From assembly GCA_946061795.1 (NCBI GenBank), contig CAMGSK010000074.1, forward strand, positions 1 through 7,214: 7,214 nt of DNA, written 5' to 3'. Source of the DNA: an uncultured Elusimicrobium sp. Lineage in GTDB: Bacteria > Elusimicrobiota > Elusimicrobia > Elusimicrobiales > Elusimicrobiaceae. A program made the translations under genes and the position numbers. Positions 1-4,823 of this stretch are shown piece by piece. Within the stretch, counting starts at the first letter, position 1. Every line of letters begins with the position of its first letter. The notes under the pieces were generated by a model that saw nothing but the letters and a program-made list of their open reading frames with translations, was not told where the DNA came from and did not search any database.

Positions 1-1
1 T

Positions 2-41
2 TTTTTGATAAATTTTGTTTATGAACAAAATTTATCAAAAA
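2..41. repeat. Perfect 18-bp inverted repeat centred on a start codon
   Basis: Positions 2-19 (TTTTTGATAAATTTTGTT) are the exact reverse complement of 24-41. The 4-nt spacer TATG (20-23) contains the ATG of the first pilin gene. All 18 pairs match, which is far beyond chance even in AT-rich DNA. In RNA it would form a hairpin that displays the start codon in the loop; in DNA it could be an operator. No SD is visible in the 20 nt before the ATG. The left arm also holds a GATAAA -10-like hexamer (7-12) 8 nt before the ATG, so transcription could begin at or near the start codon. In that case only half of the repeat would be in the mRNA. The structure is seen directly; its role is unknown. Confidence 0.9.
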
Positions 42-545
42 CCCTTCTCCGGCGAAAAAAACGCCGGATTTACGCTGATAGAGCTGTTAGTGGTCGTTTT
101 AATTATTGGCATATTGTCTTCTATTGCTTTGCCGCAATATACGGCGGCGGTGGAAAAAGCGCGCGCTGCGGAGGCGTTGCAAAACATTGCCGTGATAGAA
201 AAGCAGATGGAACTTTATTTGCTGGAAAACGGAAACCAAACGGCCAAATACAAAGATTTTACCAATGTAGATTTGTCCGGCGGAGAATGGACGGAAGATG
301 GGCGCACGTATAATACGAAGAATTTTGAGTATTACGGTTTGGGGTGCGGCGCCAACGAATGCTATATGGAGGTCATCCGCAATGGAGGACTTTATACCTT
401 GCTTTCCACAACGGACATAGATGGTTGGGGAAATAAACACGGCATTTGGTACCGCGGATGTGTGACTCAGGAAACGGAGATCGGGCGTAAAATCTGCAAA
501 GGACTGGAGGGAAGCGGTTGGAAATACATGGATACGCAATTATAG
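21..545 (+). CDS. Type IV pilin / pseudopilin-like protein (prepilin)
   Basis: This 174-residue protein has a class III prepilin signal. The 16-residue leader ends in ...KNAG16, cleavage is expected before F17, and the mature protein begins FTLIELLVVVLIIGIL with the conserved glutamate at mature position 5 (E21). A hydrophobic N-terminal helix runs to about residue 40 and continues as an amphipathic helix (AVEKARAAEALQNI, 43-56). The globular C-terminal part has four cysteines (109, 114, 147, 159) that could form disulfides. After peptidase processing it would be assembled by a type IV pilus or type II secretion-like machine in the cell envelope. The ATG at 21 is chosen because an in-frame stop lies at 9-11. 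The only other option is a TTG at 15, two codons upstream. There is no SD, and the start sits in the loop of a perfect inverted repeat. Major pilin, minor pilin and pseudopilin cannot be told apart here. Confidence 0.88.
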   Translation: MNKIYQKPFSGEKNAGFTLIELLVVVLIIGILSSIALPQYTAAVEKARAAEALQNIAVIEKQMELYLLENGNQTAKYKDFTNVDLSGGEWTEDGRTYNTKNFEYYGLGCGANECYMEVIRNGGLYTLLSTTDIDGWGNKHGIWYRGCVTQETEIGRKICKGLEGSGWKYMDTQL

Positions 546-566
546 AAACCTTAACAGATATTTTTC

Positions 567-592
567 AGCGGCCGTAAGGCCGCTTTTTGTTT
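567..592 (+). terminator. Intrinsic terminator after the first pilin gene
   Basis: The 7-bp stem AGCGGCC/GGCCGCT (567-573 with 578-584) has a GTAA loop and is followed by TTTTTGTTT. It starts 21 nt after the pilin stop codon. Its T-tract runs into the TTGACA of the next promoter. Confidence 0.9.
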
Positions 593-619
593 GACAGGCC
601 GGACGGGGTTTTATACCAT
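591..619 (+). promoter_or_regulatory. Probable sigma70-type promoter for ridA-malQ
   Basis: There is a consensus -35 TTGACA at 591-596. With a 17-nt spacer the -10 would be TACCAT (614-619, 4 of 6 matches). Alternatives are TATACC (612-617, 15-nt spacer) or CATAAT (617-622, 20-nt spacer). The -35 abuts the preceding terminator, so ridA-malQ appears to be an independent unit. The exact -10 is uncertain. Confidence 0.55.
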
Positions 620-649
620 AATAATAACGGATTTTTACCGACAGAAAAC

Positions 650-654
650 AGGAG
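650..654 (+). promoter_or_regulatory. Ribosome binding site of ridA
   Basis: AGGAG lies 8 nt before ATG 663. It fixes the ridA start there rather than at upstream in-frame starts, which would add about 24 non-conserved residues. Confidence 0.85.
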
Positions 655-662
655 ACAATTTT

Positions 663-1040
663 ATGAAAAAAATCATTAATTCGCCCCAGGCTCCCAAAGC
701 CATCGGCCCTTATTCCCAAGCGGTGGAGGACGGCGGTTTTATTTTCACTTCCGGCGTGCTGCCCGTGGACCCGGTGACGGGGGAAATTTTCGGCGGGGAC
801 GTGAAAGTGCAGACGGAACTGGTGCTCAAAAATTTGGAAAACATCTTAAAAGCCGCCGGCGCCCAGCTCAAACACGTTGTCAAAACCACTGTCTATATGA
901 CGGACTTGACCGCTTTTGCCGAAATGAACACGGCCTACGCTTCTTTCTTTAAAGAGAATCCTCCCGCCCGCACCACCGTGCAAGTAGCTGCCTTGCCCAA
1001 AGGCAGCTGCATTGAAATTGAAGCCGTCGTGCGCAAATAA
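663..1040 (+). CDS. ridA: RidA family 2-iminobutanoate/2-iminopropanoate deaminase
   Basis: This is a 125-residue protein of the YjgF/YER057c/UK114 (RidA) family at the usual full length. The family hydrolyses reactive enamine/imine intermediates released by PLP enzymes such as threonine dehydratase, giving 2-ketoacids and ammonia, and works as a cytosolic trimer. Visible signatures are APKAIGPYSQAV (residues 10-21), FTSGVLPVDPVTGE, and the C-terminal PPARTTVQVAALPKGSCIEIEA. R103 and E118 in that last motif match the arginine that binds the substrate carboxylate and the conserved glutamate. It is the first gene of a likely two-gene unit with malQ, whose ATG follows 4 nt after the stop. The biochemical link between the two is not obvious. 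Family assignment is secure; the exact imine substrate is inferred from the family. Confidence 0.95.
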   Translation: MKKIINSPQAPKAIGPYSQAVEDGGFIFTSGVLPVDPVTGEIFGGDVKVQTELVLKNLENILKAAGAQLKHVVKTTVYMTDLTAFAEMNTAYASFFKENPPARTTVQVAALPKGSCIEIEAVVRK

Positions 1041-1044
1041 TTTT

Positions 1045-2619
1045 ATGGCTACGGTACACGAGGAACTGCTTTCCCGCCGCACCAACGGCGTTTTGCTGCC
1101 GCTGTCCGCCATGAAGACGGAAAACGACTGGGGCGTGGGAGATTTTTCCTCCCTGTGCGAATGGACGCGTTTTTTGGGCGGACTGGGAGCGAAAATCGTG
1201 CAAATCCTCCCGCTGCAGGAAACCGCCCCCGGCCAAACATGCCCCTATTCCGCGCTCAGCGCTTTTGCCATTGACCCGGTGTATATTGACGTAAACGCCG
1301 TGCGGGAAGCGCAGCTTTCCCCGCAGGCGCGGCAGACCGTGCAGGATTTGCAGGGGGAAATTACGGCGTGGCGAATGTCGCGCAAAGCCCCGTTTAAAGC
1401 GGTCAAAGAAGCCAAAATGAAGGTGCTTTGGCAGGCGTACCAGTATTTTTTGGAGCATGAAAAATGCCGCTTTACGCCTCCCGCACAAGCCTTTGAAGCC
1501 TATTGCAGTGCAAATAAAGATTGGCTGCGCAATTACAGCCTTTTCCGCGCACTGAAGGAATTTTACCATTGGCAGACCTGGCTGGACTGGCCGGAGGGAT
1601 TGGCCGGATTTCAAAAAGAAGCGGTGGACGCGTTTGAAGCGCAATACCGCGAGTATGTGGATTTCTTCTCTTATGTCCAGTGGCAGGCGGATTTGCAGCT
1701 GCGCGCGGCCAAAGCTTGCGCGGCCCAGGCGGGCGTACATATTTTCGGCGACATTCCTTTCGGAACCAATTTGGACAGCGCCGAAGTGTGGAGCGAGCGC
1801 GAAAATTTCCGGCTGGAATGTTCCGTCGGCGCGCCGCCGGACCAATTCTCCGAGACCGGCCAATGCTGGGGCCTGCCCGCTTATAACTGGGATTATTTGC
1901 GCGCGCATGATTTCGGCTTGTGGCGGCGCAAAATCCGCCGCGCGGTGGAACTGTACGATTTGTTCCGTCTGGACCATTTGGTGGGCTTTTTCCGCACGTA
2001 TATTTTTGCTCCGGGTGACAACAAAGGCGGTTTTGACATCTTGGTGGAACAGGAACAGATTGACCGCGGGTACGGCTTCTTGCGCATGGTGTTAGACAGC
2101 GCGCGCGGAGCCATGCCGGTGGGCGAAGATTTGGGAGTCATCCCCAATTACGTGCGCCGCATGCTGGTGGACATGAAAATCCCCGGCTACAAAGTGCTGC
2201 GCTGGGAACGCGAGGACAACGGCTATTACCGCGAACCGCGCAATTATCCTGCGGTTTCGCTGGCCACCACGTCCACGCACGATACGGAAACGATGCGCGG
2301 CTGGTGGGAGACGCAGCCCCAGCACGAAAGGGCCAATATCTGGGAAATGATTTCCGCCCAAAAAACGGACGGAAACGTGCCTTTTAACTTGGACACCCAG
2401 CGCGCCATTATGCGCCGCGTGCTGACCTCCGGCTCGGCCGTGACGATGTTTTCCTGGCAGGACATTATCGGCACGTATGACCGCGTGAACGTACCCGGTA
2501 CGGTGTGTGACGACAACTGGACCTACCGCAGCGAATATACGCCTGCGGAAGCGGCCAAAGCGTATGAAAAAGAACTGCTCTCCTACGCCGAACTGTTGAA
2601 AGAAACTCAGCGCGCCTAA
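1045..2619 (+). CDS. malQ: 4-alpha-glucanotransferase (amylomaltase, GH77)
   Basis: This 524-residue protein is a full-length GH77 amylomaltase. It transfers alpha-1,4-glucan segments between maltodextrins and releases glucose, acting in cytosolic glycogen or maltodextrin metabolism. Recognisable motifs in order are the N-terminal RTNGVLLPLSAM, QILPLQETAPGQTCPYSALSAFAID (donor-site region), FGDIPFGTNLDSAEVW, GAPPDQFSETGQCWGLPAYNWD, and the catalytic segments. These segments are FRLDHLVGFFR with nucleophile D310, PVGEDLGVIP with acid/base E361, and TSTHDTETMRGWW with transition-state stabiliser D413. The start at ATG 1045 lies 4 nt after the ridA stop. It has no recognisable SD, so translation probably depends on coupling to ridA. 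An upstream in-frame extension would overlap ridA and is not conserved-looking. A strong terminator follows 17 nt after the stop. All three catalytic carboxylates are present, so the enzyme should be active. Confidence 0.96.
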   Translation: MATVHEELLSRRTNGVLLPLSAMKTENDWGVGDFSSLCEWTRFLGGLGAKIVQILPLQETAPGQTCPYSALSAFAIDPVYIDVNAVREAQLSPQARQTVQDLQGEITAWRMSRKAPFKAVKEAKMKVLWQAYQYFLEHEKCRFTPPAQAFEAYCSANKDWLRNYSLFRALKEFYHWQTWLDWPEGLAGFQKEAVDAFEAQYREYVDFFSYVQWQADLQLRAAKACAAQAGVHIFGDIPFGTNLDSAEVWSERENFRLECSVGAPPDQFSETGQCWGLPAYNWDYLRAHDFGLWRRKIRRAVELYDLFRLDHLVGFFRTYIFAPGDNKGGFDILVEQEQIDRGYGFLRMVLDSARGAMPVGEDLGVIPNYVRRMLVDMKIPGYKVLRWEREDNGYYREPRNYPAVSLATTSTHDTETMRGWWETQPQHERANIWEMISAQKTDGNVPFNLDTQRAIMRRVLTSGSAVTMFSWQDIIGTYDRVNVPGTVCDDNWTYRSEYTPAEAAKAYEKELLSYAELLKETQRA

Positions 2620-2636
2620 TCCGGTCTTTATTCAAG

Positions 2637-2671
2637 CGCGGAACCGAATTTGAGGCGGTTCCGCGTTTTTT
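2637..2671 (+). terminator. Intrinsic terminator after malQ
   Basis: A perfect 10-bp GC-rich stem (CGCGGAACCG 2637-2646 with CGGTTCCGCG 2656-2665) has a 9-nt loop and is followed by six T (2666-2671). It separates malQ from the nucleotidyltransferase gene, whose promoter begins directly downstream. Confidence 0.95.
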
Positions 2672-2684
2672 GTACAGACGTTTT

Positions 2685-2693
2685 TGCTATACT
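2685..2693 (+). promoter_or_regulatory. Extended -10 promoter, likely leaderless transcript
   Basis: TGC-TATACT is an extended -10 element with its hexamer at 2688-2693. The A of the downstream ATG (2700) lies 7 nt after the end of the hexamer, exactly where transcription normally starts. No good -35 sits at 16-18 nt, as is common for extended -10 promoters. There is no SD before the ATG. Together these suggest an mRNA that begins at its start codon. Confidence 0.7.
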
Positions 2694-2699
2694 GTTGCT

Positions 2700-3632
2700 A
2701 TGAACGAGTATACCGCCATTATTCCCGCCGCCGGCAAAGGCGTCCGCCTTCTGCCTTATACGGCGCATTGTCCCAAAACCATGTTAAGCGTGGCGGGCAA
2801 ACCCATTATCGCGCATATTTTGCAGCAGGTGGAAGCGTGCGCAATTAAGCGCGTTGTTTTTATTGTGGGGTATCAGAAAGAAGCGTTGACGGAATATGTG
2901 CGTTCTCATTATCCGCATTTGGACGTCACGTTTGTGGAACAGCCGGAGCCGAAAGGATTGGGACATGCGGTTTATTTGGCCAAAAATTACGTGCCGGGGC
3001 CTTGCCTGATTGTACTGGGCGATACGATTATTGACGGAGATTTGCGTCCGTTGGTGCAGAGCGGGCAAAACGCCGTGGGGGTGAAAGAAGTGGAGGACCC
3101 GCGCCGCTTCGGCGTGGTGGAACTGAGCGGCGGAGTGATTGCCGGGTTTGAAGAAAAGCCCGAATGTCCCAAAAGTCATTTGGCGCTTGTCGGGGCGTAT
3201 TCTTTTTTGTCTTCGGCGCAATTGTTCGGCTCGCTGGAAAAAGTCATCGCGTCGGGAAAAAAGGTGAAAAATGAAATCCAGCTCACGGACGCGCTGTCGC
3301 AAATGCTGGCGGAGGGGACGCCGATTATCCCTGTACCGATGAAGGACTGGCTGGACTGCGGCACTCCGGAAATTTTGCTGCAGACCAACCGCCTGCTGCT
3401 GGAGCGGCAGGGGCATATTCCCCAAAAATTTTTGAAAGAAAACCGCATTACTCCGCCCTGTTGGATAGACGAAACGGCGGAGCTGAGCGGCTGTGAATTG
3501 GGCCCGTACGTGTCCGTGGCGGAAGGCGCATGTTTGGAAAATTGCCGTTTGCAAAACGCGATTATATCCGGGCACAGCCGGTTAAAAAACAAAACGGCGT
3601 CGGATATAATTGTGGACAAATATACGTCATAA
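2700..3632 (+). CDS. Sugar-1-phosphate nucleotidyltransferase (RmlA/GalU-like)
   Basis: This 310-residue cytosolic enzyme would couple a sugar-1-phosphate, most likely glucose-1-phosphate, to dTTP or UTP and form an NDP-sugar for surface polysaccharide or glucan synthesis. The nucleotidyltransferase fold is clear: IIPAAGKGVRLLPYTAHCPK (7-26) with catalytic R16 and K26, EQPEPKGLGHAV, VLGDT with metal-binding D108, the VEDPRRFGVVE loop, the sugar-site EEKP (151-154), LVGAYSF, KNEIQLTDAL, and DWLDCGTPE with D219. The C-terminal 55 or so residues (IDETAELSGCELGPYVSVAEGA...) look like short left-handed beta-helix turns, as in long-form RmlA. The start at ATG 2700 fits the family N-terminus and the extended -10 promoter, and there is no SD. 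The nucleotide and sugar specificity cannot be settled by eye, so no symbol is given. It follows malQ but is transcribed separately. Confidence 0.9.
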   Translation: MNEYTAIIPAAGKGVRLLPYTAHCPKTMLSVAGKPIIAHILQQVEACAIKRVVFIVGYQKEALTEYVRSHYPHLDVTFVEQPEPKGLGHAVYLAKNYVPGPCLIVLGDTIIDGDLRPLVQSGQNAVGVKEVEDPRRFGVVELSGGVIAGFEEKPECPKSHLALVGAYSFLSSAQLFGSLEKVIASGKKVKNEIQLTDALSQMLAEGTPIIPVPMKDWLDCGTPEILLQTNRLLLERQGHIPQKFLKENRITPPCWIDETAELSGCELGPYVSVAEGACLENCRLQNAIISGHSRLKNKTASDIIVDKYTS

Positions 3633-3650
3633 CACATCAGATTCTGGAAT

Positions 3651-3682
3651 AATAAAACCCGGATTGAATCCGGGTTTTATTG
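3651..3682. terminator. Bidirectional terminator between convergent genes
   Basis: AATAAAACCCGGATT (3651-3665) is the exact reverse complement of 3667-3681, giving a stem of about 13 bp with a small loop. The A/T flanks supply a T-rich end on both strands. It lies 18 nt after the nucleotidyltransferase stop. It also overlaps the last codons and the TAA stop (3677-3679) of the convergent minus-strand gene. Confidence 0.9.
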
Positions 3683-4165
3683 TTTTATGGTATCAGAAGA
3701 GACGGTGTCTGGCTCCGGCGGCGTTTGGACGGGAGTTTCTGGAGGGAAAAGCGTGTCAGCCAATTGTTCCGTCTGTGTTTTTGCCGAAGAATATTCCGCC
3801 GCCGCTTTTGAAAATTGGGCGGTGGGGCGGTTGCCGGCCGTATTTTTGGCTATTTCCGCTTCGTAGGCGGCTTTTTTAAGGTTAAAATCCTGCAAGGTTA
3901 AAAATAAAGTAATTTGATTGAGCAGCCTTTGTTTTTCTTCTTCCACCACTACCGGGCAGGCCGTCAGCGCCTGTGTCAGCGCGTTTAAATTTTCTTGTGT
4001 CTGCTCGGGCGTGGCCTCATCCAAAGCCGGGTTCAGACGGTTTACGTCCGGCACGGAAACGGCGGCAGCCAGACTGGCGCTCCGGTCGGGCAAATAAAGG
4101 TTGCCCACCATCATGCCCGCGGTAAACACCAACGCCAAAGTAAAAAGATAAAGAATATAGCGCAT
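3677..4165 (-). CDS. Small membrane-anchored protein of unknown function
   Basis: I do not recognise a family. The 162-residue protein starts RYILYLFTLALVFTAGMMVGNLYL, a single hydrophobic segment (about 3-24) that would be an uncleaved signal anchor or signal peptide. The rest would then be outside the inner membrane. Residues about 50-135 are Glu/Gln/Lys/Ala-rich and probably helical, possibly coiled coil, with one cysteine (C70). The C-terminal tail (140-156) is rich in Pro, Thr, Glu and Asp and looks disordered. The ATG at 4165 is preferred over the upstream ATG at 4225 because it begins directly at the hydrophobic segment. It also sits 8 nt after a TGC-TAGAAT extended -10 element; the upstream option would put the promoter inside the gene. 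There is no SD. Its stop codon is inside the shared terminator. That it is a real gene is fairly likely; its function is unknown. Confidence 0.72.
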   Translation of the reverse strand: MRYILYLFTLALVFTAGMMVGNLYLPDRSASLAAAVSVPDVNRLNPALDEATPEQTQENLNALTQALTACPVVVEEEKQRLLNQITLFLTLQDFNLKKAAYEAEIAKNTAGNRPTAQFSKAAAEYSSAKTQTEQLADTLFPPETPVQTPPEPDTVSSDTIKQ

Positions 4166-4172
4166 ATAAAAT

Positions 4173-4181
4173 ATTCTAGCA
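4173..4181 (-). promoter_or_regulatory. Extended -10 promoter, likely leaderless transcript (minus strand)
   Basis: Read on the minus strand, TGC (4181-4179) is followed by TAGAAT (4178-4173), then 7 nt, then the ATG at 4165. The expected transcription start is at or one base from the start codon. There is no SD and no clear -35. The arrangement matches the promoter at 2685. Confidence 0.65.
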
Positions 4182-4237
4182 AAATCCGGAGCCGATACAC
4201 GCGTTTGCATAAAAAATGTACACAAAACGCGAAAAAA

Positions 4238-4246
4238 TGCTATAAT
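4238..4246 (+). promoter_or_regulatory. Extended -10 promoter upstream of the tRNA pair
   Basis: TGC-TATAAT gives a perfect -10 hexamer (4241-4246) with an extended TG. Transcription would start near 4253, about 117 nt before tRNA-Lys. TGTACA at 4217-4222 (18-nt spacer) is a weak -35. No protein gene starts downstream, so it probably drives the tRNAs, divergently from the membrane-protein gene. Confidence 0.6.
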
Positions 4247-4303
4247 AAAAACACGAGATCCCGACGGGAAAATAAAAAACTTTTCTTAGGGAAAAATTTT
4301 TAG

Positions 4304-4309
4304 TATAAT
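4304..4309 (+). promoter_or_regulatory. Second -10 element closer to the tRNA pair
   Basis: A consensus TATAAT would place a start near 4316, about 54 nt before tRNA-Lys. No convincing -35 is seen at 17 nt. It may be a second, tandem promoter of the tRNA unit. Confidence 0.45.
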
Positions 4310-4318
4310 ATTTATGTT

Positions 4319-4348
4319 GAGGGTTTGACCCGCAGCAAACAAACCCTT
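4319..4348 (+). other. Hairpin in the tRNA precursor leader
   Basis: GAGGGTTTG (4319-4327) pairs with CAAACCCTT (4340-4348), 9 bp including one G-T, around a 12-nt loop. It is not followed by a T-tract, so it is not a terminator. It could be a processing or stability element of the tRNA precursor. Confidence 0.45.
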
Positions 4349-4369
4349 CAGTTCTTTAATCCGTTTTTC

Positions 4370-4441
4370 GCGCTCGTAGCTCAGTGGTAGAGCATCCGCC
4401 TTTTAAGCGGGGGGCCGTGAGTTCAAGTCTCACCGGGCGCA
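4370..4441 (+). tRNA. tRNA-Lys (anticodon TTT)
   Basis: A full cloverleaf is visible. The acceptor stem is GCGCTCG (4370-4376) with CGGGCGC (4434-4440), one G-T pair. The D arm is GCTC/GAGC, the anticodon stem TCCGC/GCGGG, and the anticodon loop CTTTTAA with TTT at 4402-4404. The variable loop has 5 nt, and the T arm is GTGAG/CTCAC with loop TTCAAGT. The discriminator is A4441. CCA is not encoded. Confidence 0.97.
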
Positions 4442-4449
4442 CTTTTATT

Positions 4450-4524
4450 GCCCTCTTCGTCTATCGGTTAGGACGTCGGATTTTCAATCCGAAAAGAGGA
4501 GTTCGATTCTCCTAGAGGGCGCCA
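4450..4524 (+). tRNA. tRNA-Glu (anticodon TTC), CCA encoded
   Basis: The acceptor stem is GCCCTCT (4450-4456) with AGAGGGC (4514-4520) and the discriminator is G4521, followed by an encoded CCA (4522-4524). The anticodon stem is TCGGA/TCCGA around TTTTCAA, with TTC at 4483-4485. The T arm is AGGAG/CTCCT with loop TTCGATT. It begins 8 nt after tRNA-Lys, so the two are probably cotranscribed. Its 3' end is repeated downstream. Confidence 0.97.
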
Positions 4525-4527
4525 TTT

Positions 4528-4553
4528 AAACCACGCGAAAGCGTGGTTTTTTT
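4528..4553 (+). terminator. Intrinsic terminator after tRNA-Glu
   Basis: The stem AACCACGC/GCGTGGTT (4529-4536 with 4541-4548) is closed by a GAAA tetraloop and runs into seven T (4547-4553), only 3 nt after the CCA end. Confidence 0.93.
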
Positions 4554-4580
4554 ATGTCCTTACGAGGAGAAACTTATTAA

Positions 4581-4605
4581 GCCCTCTGGGGCAGAATCGA
4601 ACTCC
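4581..4605 (-). pseudogene. Inverted degenerate copy of the tRNA-Glu 3' end (B1)
   Basis: On the minus strand this reads GGAGTTCGATTC, then a changed T-stem (TGCCCC), then AGAGGGC. Both the T-arm part and the acceptor strand equal those of tRNA-Glu, but the link between them is 2 nt longer, so no normal T-stem can form. It is a tRNA-like fragment, not a functional tRNA. Confidence 0.65.
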
Positions 4606-4658
4606 GGCCCCCTTGGGGGCAGGCGAAGCGAAAGCTTCCGCCGGGGGATAAAACAGAA

Positions 4659-4718
4659 GCAAAATCATGTTGTATGCACGGCGTGCGTTTGATTTTGCGC
4701 CTTTGCCGGAGGCAAAGG
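4659..4718. repeat. Nested inverted repeats between the two repeat units
   Basis: GCAAAATCA (4659-4667) pairs perfectly with TGATTTTGC (4690-4698). Inside this, GCAC/GTGC (4676-4679 with 4683-4686) forms a second small stem. Directly after, CCTTTGCC/GGCAAAGG (4700-4707 with 4711-4718) makes another hairpin with a GGA loop. Just upstream, GGCGAAGC/GCTTCCGCC (4622-4629 with 4634-4642, one bulge) forms a GAAA-loop hairpin. No reading frame of note is present. The run of hairpins could be a structured RNA or a decayed small mobile element; nothing more specific can be supported. Confidence 0.6.
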
Positions 4719-4719
4719 G

Positions 4720-4740
4720 CGATTCTCCTAGAGGGCGCCA
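4720..4740 (+). pseudogene. Duplicated 3' end of tRNA-Glu including CCA
   Basis: These 21 nt (CGATTCTCCTAGAGGGCGCCA) are identical to 4504-4524, the 3' end of tRNA-Glu. The rest of a tRNA is absent upstream. A duplicated tRNA 3' end is the classic trace of site-specific integration. Here, however, the similarity runs on through the terminator, so a segmental duplication is the more direct reading. Confidence 0.9.
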
Positions 4741-4746
4741 TTTAAG

Positions 4747-4770
4747 ACCACGCGAAAGCGTGGTTTTTTT
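4747..4770 (+). terminator. Second copy of the tRNA-type terminator
   Basis: ACCACGC/GCGTGGT (4747-4753 with 4758-4764), a GAAA loop and seven T copy the terminator after tRNA-Glu. It should work, but no intact gene lies between the two terminators. Confidence 0.75.
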
Positions 4771-4796
4771 ATGCCCTTGTGAGGAGAAAATGGTTT

Positions 4797-4823
4797 GCGC
4801 CCTTCAGGATTGAATCGAACTCC
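4797..4823 (-). pseudogene. Inverted degenerate copy of the tRNA-Glu 3' end (B2)
   Basis: On the minus strand it reads GGAGTTCGATTC, then AATCCTGA, then AGGGCGC. The T-loop half and the acceptor end match tRNA-Glu, again with a linker 2 nt longer than in the tRNA. It sits in repeat copy 2 at the position equivalent to B1. Confidence 0.6.

Larger units (their letters stand above)
4504..4633 (+). repeat. Copy 1 of a 130-nt direct repeat containing the tRNA-Glu 3' end
   Basis: The unit holds, in order: the last 21 nt of tRNA-Glu with CCA (4504-4524), the GAAA-loop terminator, and GAGGAGAAA (4564-4572). A variable stretch of about 20 nt comes next. It ends with GAATCGAACTCCGGCCCCCTTGGGG (4594-4618 in two overlapping parts) and GCGAAGCGAAA-like sequence to 4633. 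It recurs 216 nt downstream at 4720-4850. The first 70 nt differ at about four positions, and the block 4594-4618 is identical to 4812-4836. Confidence 0.9.

Noticed and set aside
949..1977. 342-codon open frame on the minus strand
   Set aside because: It lies antisense to ridA and malQ, which both have full conserved motifs. Its sequence shows only the low-complexity Arg/His/Phe-rich pattern of an antisense shadow.
2670..2675. TTGTAC considered as the -35 of the nucleotidyltransferase promoter
   Set aside because: The spacer to TATACT would be only 12 nt, too short for a sigma70-type promoter.
2784..3575. 263-codon open frame on the minus strand
   Set aside because: It is fully antisense to the nucleotidyltransferase, whose catalytic motifs are intact. 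It has no promoter, SD or recognisable domain.
4314..4328. Tiny ATG-initiated frame (5 codons with stop) after the -10 element at 4304
   Set aside because: It is too short, has no SD, and the transcript is better explained as a tRNA precursor.
4581..4605. Considered as the 3' end of a functional minus-strand tRNA
   Set aside because: The T-stem strands do not pair and no D arm, anticodon arm or matching 5' acceptor strand is found on the minus strand downstream of it.
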